From CAYGUK01 sp964352985 (GTDB taxonomy: Bacteria > Pseudomonadota > Gammaproteobacteria > JAHCLG01): a DNA stretch of 48,963 nt. The stretch covers positions 1 through 48,963 of the forward strand of contig CAYGUK010000017.1 of the NCBI GenBank assembly GCA_964352985.1. Direction: 5' to 3'. Numbering within the stretch: the stretch's first letter is position 1; each line of letters starts with the position of its first letter. Below, one piece after another: positions 44,284 to 48,963 of this stretch. The notes below the pieces were generated by a model. It made no database searches and had not been told where the DNA came from. It was given only the letters and a program-made list of their open reading frames with translations. Both the position numbers and the translations under genes were made by a program.

Positions 44284-45270
44284 ATGACAACTTTAATTCA
44301 AACCTTGCCTAAAGCAGAATTACATTTACATATTGAAGGCACGTTTGAGCCTAATTTAGTATTTGCTTTAGCGAAACGGAATCATATTAAATTACCTTTT
44401 TCTTCGATTTCTGAATTACAAAAAGCCTATCATTTTCATGATTTACAATCTTTTTTAGATTTATATTACCAATGCATGCAAGTACTTCATGAAGAGCAAG
44501 ATTTTTATGATTTAACCTGGGACTATATGCAAAAAGCCAAAGACAATCATATTTTACATGCTGAAATTTTTTGTGACCCTCAAGCTCACACGTCTCGCGG
44601 CGTCCCACTAGGAAATGTGATTAAGGGTATTCATCGCGCATGTGTTGACGCAAAAAATCAATTGAATATTACATCACATATCATTCCCTGTATTTTACGT
44701 GATCAAAGTGTAGAATCAGCGCATAAAACCTTAGATCAATTATTACAATATAAAGATATTATCAAAGGATTAGGTTTATGTTCTGCAGAAAAAGATCATC
44801 CCCCCGAAAAATTTGTCGCTGTTTTTGCCAAGGCGAGAGAACACGGTTTAGTCACAGTCGCCCATGCTGGCGAAGAAGGTCCCGCTGATTATATTTGGCA
44901 AGCCTTAAACTTATTAAAAGTAAAACGAATCGATCATGGCGTTAGAGCGACTGAAGATGAAACATTAATTCAGTATTTAATCCAGCATAAAATTCCCTTA
45001 ACGATGTGTCCTCTTTCAAATATTAAACTTTGTGTTTATGATAATTTATCACAGCATCCGCTTAAACAATTATTAGACAAAGGTGTGTGCGTCACGGTTA
45101 ATTCTGATGACCCGGCTTATTTTGGCGGTTACATTAATGATAATTTTCTAGCGAGTGCTAGCGCTTTAAATTTAACTGAAAAAGATCTTTATCAGCTTTG
45201 TATTAATTCATTTAACGCCAGTTTTATTGATGACGAATTACGTCAAACTTATTTGGCGCAATTAAAGTAA
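44284..45270 (+). CDS. Adenosine-deaminase-family enzyme of the adenine deaminase type
   Basis: A 328-residue zinc deaminase. Metal and catalytic residues are H14 and H16 (ELHLHIEGT), H193 and E196 (AHAGEEG), and D274-D275 (NSDDPAYFGG). EIFCDPQAHTSRGV, GLGLCSAEKDHPP and EEGPADYIWQALNLL are typical of the adenine deaminase branch (Aah1-like), which turns adenine into hypoxanthine. True adenosine deaminases differ there, so a plain 'add' label would probably mislead. It is co-directional with dapF (8-base gap) and converges on thrB. Confidence 0.88.
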   Translation: MTTLIQTLPKAELHLHIEGTFEPNLVFALAKRNHIKLPFSSISELQKAYHFHDLQSFLDLYYQCMQVLHEEQDFYDLTWDYMQKAKDNHILHAEIFCDPQAHTSRGVPLGNVIKGIHRACVDAKNQLNITSHIIPCILRDQSVESAHKTLDQLLQYKDIIKGLGLCSAEKDHPPEKFVAVFAKAREHGLVTVAHAGEEGPADYIWQALNLLKVKRIDHGVRATEDETLIQYLIQHKIPLTMCPLSNIKLCVYDNLSQHPLKQLLDKGVCVTVNSDDPAYFGGYINDNFLASASALNLTEKDLYQLCINSFNASFIDDELRQTYLAQLK

Positions 45271-45282
45271 AATTCGCAGAAG

Positions 45283-46191
45283 TCATAATGAACGTAATAA
45301 AGTTTCATATTGTTTAGGATCTTTTTCTAAGACATTATCACCTGTTAATGGAAAATAGTGTTTTGATAAACGTAACAGCCAAAAAACTAATGCCGCTCGT
45401 TTTTGTAGATAATGCCACATTTGTCTTTCTAATGTTGATAATGTTCGAATATCATCATAGCTACTGAGAAAGCTAGCCACGAGAGATTGATCGAGTTGAT
45501 TATTTTTATTTAAGCAACAATCATTAACTGCAATTGCTAAATCTAACAAATACCAATCTTCACAGATATCATAAAAATCGATAAAACCCATTAATTTATC
45601 TTGGGAAAATAAAATATTATCTTTAAATAAATCACTATGAATAATCCCGCTTGGCAAGGCCTGAAGATCAAGGCCTGCTTGTATAGTTAACTCATCACTT
45701 AATAATTTTTTTTCATCTTTGGATAGTAATGGCAATAAGCGTTTTGATTCGTGACAAATCCACTGCCAGCCTCTTTTATTTGGGCGCATCATTTTATAGG
45801 GAAGCTGATGAATATTCGCTAATTGCGTGGCAACTTGTTCGCAATGCGTTTTTTCAAATTGGGAAATATGTTGCCCTTCAATAAATTCTGTTAACAATGC
45901 CGGTTTTTGATCAATGAGGATGATTTTTTGCTGAGAAGGTGGTGTGATAACGTTATTAACTAAAATTGCATTATCAGCTAAAAAATTAATATAATTTGCA
46001 GTATCATTGAGTTGTCTCACATCACCATATTCAATAATCGATAACACATAACGCTTAGTTTGATGAGTGAGTAAATAATTACTATTTTGTGTGCCGCCTT
46101 TTAACACGGTCACAGCAATATTTTCAGTAAAGCCATATTGCCGAGCAATTATTTCAAGTTGTGATTCACTTAATTGCGTAAATATAGTCAT
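45283..46191 (-). CDS. thrB: Homoserine kinase, aminoglycoside-phosphotransferase-like (type II)
   Basis: A 302-residue kinase of the ThrB/APH fold that phosphorylates homoserine in threonine synthesis. It shows the nucleotide loop LKGGTQNSNYLL (30-41), the catalytic HSDLFKDN (D187, N192) and the metal-binding GFIDFYD (D205) followed by DLAIAVNDCC. The latter resembles the DLAIxxNDWC of pseudomonad-type ThrB. The GHMP-type homoserine kinase of E. coli is unrelated. It lies close to polA, as in pseudomonads. Confidence 0.9.
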   Translation of the reverse strand: MTIFTQLSESQLEIIARQYGFTENIAVTVLKGGTQNSNYLLTHQTKRYVLSIIEYGDVRQLNDTANYINFLADNAILVNNVITPPSQQKIILIDQKPALLTEFIEGQHISQFEKTHCEQVATQLANIHQLPYKMMRPNKRGWQWICHESKRLLPLLSKDEKKLLSDELTIQAGLDLQALPSGIIHSDLFKDNILFSQDKLMGFIDFYDICEDWYLLDLAIAVNDCCLNKNNQLDQSLVASFLSSYDDIRTLSTLERQMWHYLQKRAALVFWLLRLSKHYFPLTGDNVLEKDPKQYETLLRSL

Positions 46192-46281
46192 GACTTAATG
46201 CTTATATAATAGCATTTCTACTCTTCATTCGTTACAAAATGATAAGTATCTCGCCAAATAGTAGGAAACTCAAGCAAGAAA

Positions 46282-46308
46282 CCTACGCATCATCTATTGA
46301 TGCGTAGG
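46282..46308 (-). terminator. Perfect 11-bp stem terminator of the exported 132-aa protein gene
   Basis: CCTACGCATCA (46282-46292) and TGATGCGTAGG (46298-46308) pair fully around a 5-base loop. On the minus strand the hairpin starts 13 bases after the stop and is followed by TTTCTTG, a modest T-tract. Confidence 0.7.
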
Positions 46309-46321
46309 ATGAAAAATCAGA

Positions 46322-46720
46322 TTAATGGGTTGGATTCCAACCAGAAAATAAGATGTCATTTGTACCAGCAGTAACAGTCATCGTGGATGGTGCAATATAT
46401 TGATTATTTACTAATGATAATGGTTCACCGACAGTTGCAACTGCTTGTATTGTATCGCCCGCTTTAATAATAGCTGGGTCAAACGTTTTGTTGCAAGTGA
46501 GTTTATGACTTGGTTGAAAAGGTGGAAGTGAGCAAACAAGGATAGCTGATTTGTTGCCACCACTTAGATCGTAAACTTGAAAATTTATTTGGCTGGTAGG
46601 AAAAGTTTTAGTCATGCCATTTGTAAATCTTAAGTTAACTGCATTTGAGCCCACAGCAAAAACAGAAGCAGATATTAAAGTACAAGCAACAACAGTTAAA
46701 CACCGTGTGAATTTTTTCAT
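46322..46720 (-). CDS. Exported 132-aa protein of unknown function
   Basis: The first 22 residues are a clear signal peptide (KKFTRCLTVVACTLISASVFA). The mature part of about 110 residues is probably beta-rich and has two cysteines (LVCSLPPF and LTCNKTF), likely joined by a disulfide in the periplasm or outside. I do not recognise a family. The gene is alone, with a 318-base region ahead and a strong terminator behind. Confidence 0.7.
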   Translation of the reverse strand: MKKFTRCLTVVACTLISASVFAVGSNAVNLRFTNGMTKTFPTSQINFQVYDLSGGNKSAILVCSLPPFQPSHKLTCNKTFDPAIIKAGDTIQAVATVGEPLSLVNNQYIAPSTMTVTAGTNDILFSGWNPTH

Positions 46721-47038
46721 TCGTTTTCTCCGAAAAAGTAATTGTTAGAAAATCGTTAGTTTTAAAAAAAGAATCTACCTTGAAAAAAATCCTAAAAGAT
46801 ATGTTTTACACATATTGAACGAATAATAGCGTAAAAATATGTTTAATTTCTACGCTTATTCTTGGCTAATTATACGAGTGTTTTTTAAAAAATACTAACG
46901 GATATTTTTGGGTGAAAAATCAAGTATCAAATAGAGAACTACTCTCTATTCAATCAGATAACAATCTGATTTTAAATATTTACGTTATCTTAGTTCTAAT
47001 ATGATAGCACATTACTTTTAAAAAATAAGTGACGAGCG
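46721..47038. other. 318-base intergenic region with two tandem hairpins
   Basis: AATAGAG/CTCTATT (46930-46936 with 46944-46950) and AATCAGAT/ATCTGATT (46952-46959 with 46964-46971) are two perfect stems one base apart. They lie about 70 bases past the stop of the CaaX-protein gene and may end its transcript. The part near 46721-46800 should hold the promoter of the exported protein gene; no clear boxes were seen. Confidence 0.35.
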
Positions 47039-47749
47039 TTATAACAACCTACAAGTATTTTCATGATCTAAAATTGGAGTCCCAGTAATATGTTGATAAG
47101 CTCCATTGATTCGTCCTAAGCAACCGGAATCTAGTGAACAAGCTTTTCCGCCTCTAGATTTCCATAATACTTTTCCAAGTGGTGTGCAAGGTAGTCCTTC
47201 TGTAGTGTGCGAAGTTATTGCATCAAAAAGTAAAGCTATATCATTTTGACTATGTTGGTGATCATATAAGAATTTAATTAGATAGTCTGTTAATTCGTTT
47301 TTCTTGGCAAGAAATGATTGGGTAACTTCGGTGGAATCATAAATATCTGAAGCCTTTAAGAATTTCTGTCTCGCAATAAATCCTTCAAAAATAGCGTACC
47401 ATAGTCTTTTTTTGTTAGGTTTTTCATTTGGGCTTTCTGTGTCTAATCTATCTATCAAGTTCATAGCCGCATTTAATAAATCTTCATTAAATAGAATAAC
47501 CTCACCAACATCCTCGTTGTAGTATCCTAAATTATAAAATTGACAAATTAACTTATTCTCAGATTGTAATAGATTTAATATAGCGGGAATATTCTCATTT
47601 TGAAGACAGCTTGAAAGTGAAGGTTCTTCAGTATCATCTTCTTTTGACAATTCAGCAACAGCATCTGTTTTCTTTTTTTCTTCTTCTTCTTCTTCTCTCA
47701 AACCTTGACCTAGTGAACCCTTTAAAAGCGCTTTTGTAGTACTAGCCAT
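47039..47749 (-). CDS. Hypothetical 236-aa protein ending in a CaaX-like box (CRLL), effector candidate
   Basis: An unrecognised soluble protein. After a short basic start comes E6K3 (about 19-27), then acidic helices and a Cys-rich final third (GGKACSLDSGCLGRINGA). The last residues are NTCRLL, so the end C-R-L-L matches CaaX boxes with terminal Leu such as CQLL of Rap1B. It would be geranylgeranylated only in a eukaryotic host. ATG 47749 is chosen because AAGGG is eight bases ahead; the in-frame GTG at 47758 has no spacing. The six Glu come from six GAA repeats next to a run of seven A, a slippage-prone stretch. It is divergent from polA. Confidence 0.65.
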   Translation of the reverse strand: MASTTKALLKGSLGQGLREEEEEEKKKTDAVAELSKEDDTEEPSLSSCLQNENIPAILNLLQSENKLICQFYNLGYYNEDVGEVILFNEDLLNAAMNLIDRLDTESPNEKPNKKRLWYAIFEGFIARQKFLKASDIYDSTEVTQSFLAKKNELTDYLIKFLYDHQHSQNDIALLFDAITSHTTEGLPCTPLGKVLWKSRGGKACSLDSGCLGRINGAYQHITGTPILDHENTCRLL

Positions 47750-47925
47750 AATATTCACCCTTTTTCCTAATCTTATAAAATTGTTTTTATCCTGCCTACC
47801 CTGAATTCCTTTGGGGTATTCATATCAACACGTAAAGAAGGTGACAGAAGTATTTAATTATATGTATTTGTAACCAAGGAGTAATTCCGAGATAATGGGC
47901 CAATTTTTCTAATGAGATTTTAAGC

Positions 47926-48963
47926 ATGGCCAACAAACCTATCATATTAGTCGATGGATCATCCTATTTGTTTCGCGCATATCACGCATTGCCGCCGTTG
48001 ACGAATTCCAAAGGTGATCCCACTGGGGCGATTTATGGTGTGATTAATATGTTACGTAAACTTCGTGCTGATTATCAGCCTGAACACATGGCCGTTATTT
48101 TTGATCCCAAAGGCAAAACATTTCGCCATGACATGTATAAAGAATATAAAGCCAACCGCCCCAGCATGCCTGAAGAATTACAATGCCAAATCAAACCCTT
48201 GTTTGAAGTGATTCAAGCTATGGGTTTGCCTCTGATTATTGTTGATCATGTTGAAGCCGATGATGTCATTGGCACTTTTGCTAAAATTGCCAGTAAACAA
48301 AAAAAAGCTATGTTGATTTCAACTGGCGATAAAGACATGGCGCAACTTGTTAATAAACATATTACACTTATTAATACCATGACAAACAAAGTCTTAGATG
48401 AAGCAGGCGTTGAAGAAAAATTTGGTTTACCGCCTAAATTAATTATTGATTATTTAGCTTTAATGGGTGATACCGTTGATAATGTTCCCGGGATCCCCAA
48501 GGTGGGACCTAAAACGGCGGTCAAATGGTTAAAAGAGTATGGTTCATTTGACAATATCATTGCCAAAGCCGATGAATTCAAAGGTAAGATAGGAGAGAAT
48601 TTACGCAACAGTCTCGACCAATTACCACTTTCTCGCCAATTAGTCACGATTAATTGCGAGATTGATTTACCTTATAGTCTTGCCGATCTCAAACCACAAG
48701 CAGCCGACAATGCAAAATTAATTTCGCTTTATCAACAATTAGAATTTAAAACTTGGTTAGCAGAAGTGTTAGAAGATAAACCTGAGAAATCATCGACACA
48801 AAAATATGACACTATTTTTGATCAAAAAACATTTGATCAATGGTTAAAAAAATTAAAAGCCGCTGAGATATTTGCTTTTGACACTGAAACAACTAGTCTT
48901 GATTATATGCAAGCAAAGTTAGTGGGCCTTTCATTTGCTGTTAAAGAAAATGAAGCCGCTTAT
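47926..48963 (+). CDS. polA: DNA polymerase I, N-terminal part (continues beyond window)
   Basis: 346 codons of PolA are present and the frame is open at the window edge. Residues 1 to about 290 are the 5'-3' exonuclease: ILVDGSSYLFRAYHALPPL, the metal-binding VEADDVIGT, STGDKDMAQLV and MGDTVDNVPGIPKVGPKTA. From about 290 the 3'-5' exonuclease domain begins, with FAFDTETTSLDYM, which keeps the D-x-E acid pair, so proofreading is probably active. PolA fills gaps and removes Okazaki primers. Confidence 0.97.
   Translation, partial: MANKPIILVDGSSYLFRAYHALPPLTNSKGDPTGAIYGVINMLRKLRADYQPEHMAVIFDPKGKTFRHDMYKEYKANRPSMPEELQCQIKPLFEVIQAMGLPLIIVDHVEADDVIGTFAKIASKQKKAMLISTGDKDMAQLVNKHITLINTMTNKVLDEAGVEEKFGLPPKLIIDYLALMGDTVDNVPGIPKVGPKTAVKWLKEYGSFDNIIAKADEFKGKIGENLRNSLDQLPLSRQLVTINCEIDLPYSLADLKPQAADNAKLISLYQQLEFKTWLAEVLEDKPEKSSTQKYDTIFDQKTFDQWLKKLKAAEIFAFDTETTSLDYMQAKLVGLSFAVKENEAAY

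Overview
The window is AT-rich chromosomal DNA of a gammaproteobacterium. The closest fit is a host-associated, intracellular member of the Legionellales (Legionella/Coxiella/Berkiella-like). This rests on two things. The housekeeping gene order is typically gammaproteobacterial: ubiD-fre, hemCDXY, glnK-amtB, ubiK-comM, lptM-lysA-dapF, thrB near polA. Between these blocks sit many orphan proteins of the kind used as secreted effectors, including a YopT-like cysteine protease, an OTU-like cysteine protease, two proteins ending in eukaryotic CaaX prenylation boxes, and very long or acidic unknowns. No secretion apparatus gene lies in the window, so effector status is inference.

Layout. 1-1723: end of ubiD, then fre. 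1820-2248: small protein ending in CILL. 2366-6110: TylF-type methyltransferase, PhyH-type dioxygenase and a large polytopic membrane protein. 6149-10685: VOC protein, a choline/betaine-type ABC transporter with permease and binding protein fused, and an APC amino-acid permease. 10903-16637: accessory stretch with unknowns, a YopT-like protease divergent from a LysR regulator, and an exported 2H phosphoesterase. 16642-19964: a translationally coupled operon of a reverse transcriptase and a 659-aa membrane protein, the strongest candidate for an undescribed system. 20231-27635: one minus-strand run of small membrane protein, glnK, amtB, hemC, hemD, hemX, hemY and class I fumarase. 27748-29509: ubiK and comM. 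29768-31530: an effector-like gene interrupted by an in-frame stop, and another unknown. 31698-33205: folA, cytochrome c5 and an exported PPC-domain protein. 33346-33571: a 144-bp hairpin MITE immediately before tRNA-Arg(CCG). 33648-38586: an OTU-like protease and a 1189-aa effector-like protein. 38593-40729: an esterase, lptM and lysA. 40730-42680: a long gap, an acidic unknown, a terminator and a remnant resembling the end of lysA. 42679-46191: DUF481 outer-membrane protein, dapF, adenine-deaminase-type enzyme, thrB. 46322-47749: exported small protein and the second CaaX protein. 47926 to the end: 5' part of polA.

The housekeeping genes cover ubiquinone (ubiD, ubiK, fre), haem, lysine/peptidoglycan precursors (lysA, dapF), nitrogen sensing (glnK, amtB) and folate (folA). 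Proposed functions for unknown proteins come from motif reading by eye, with no database search.
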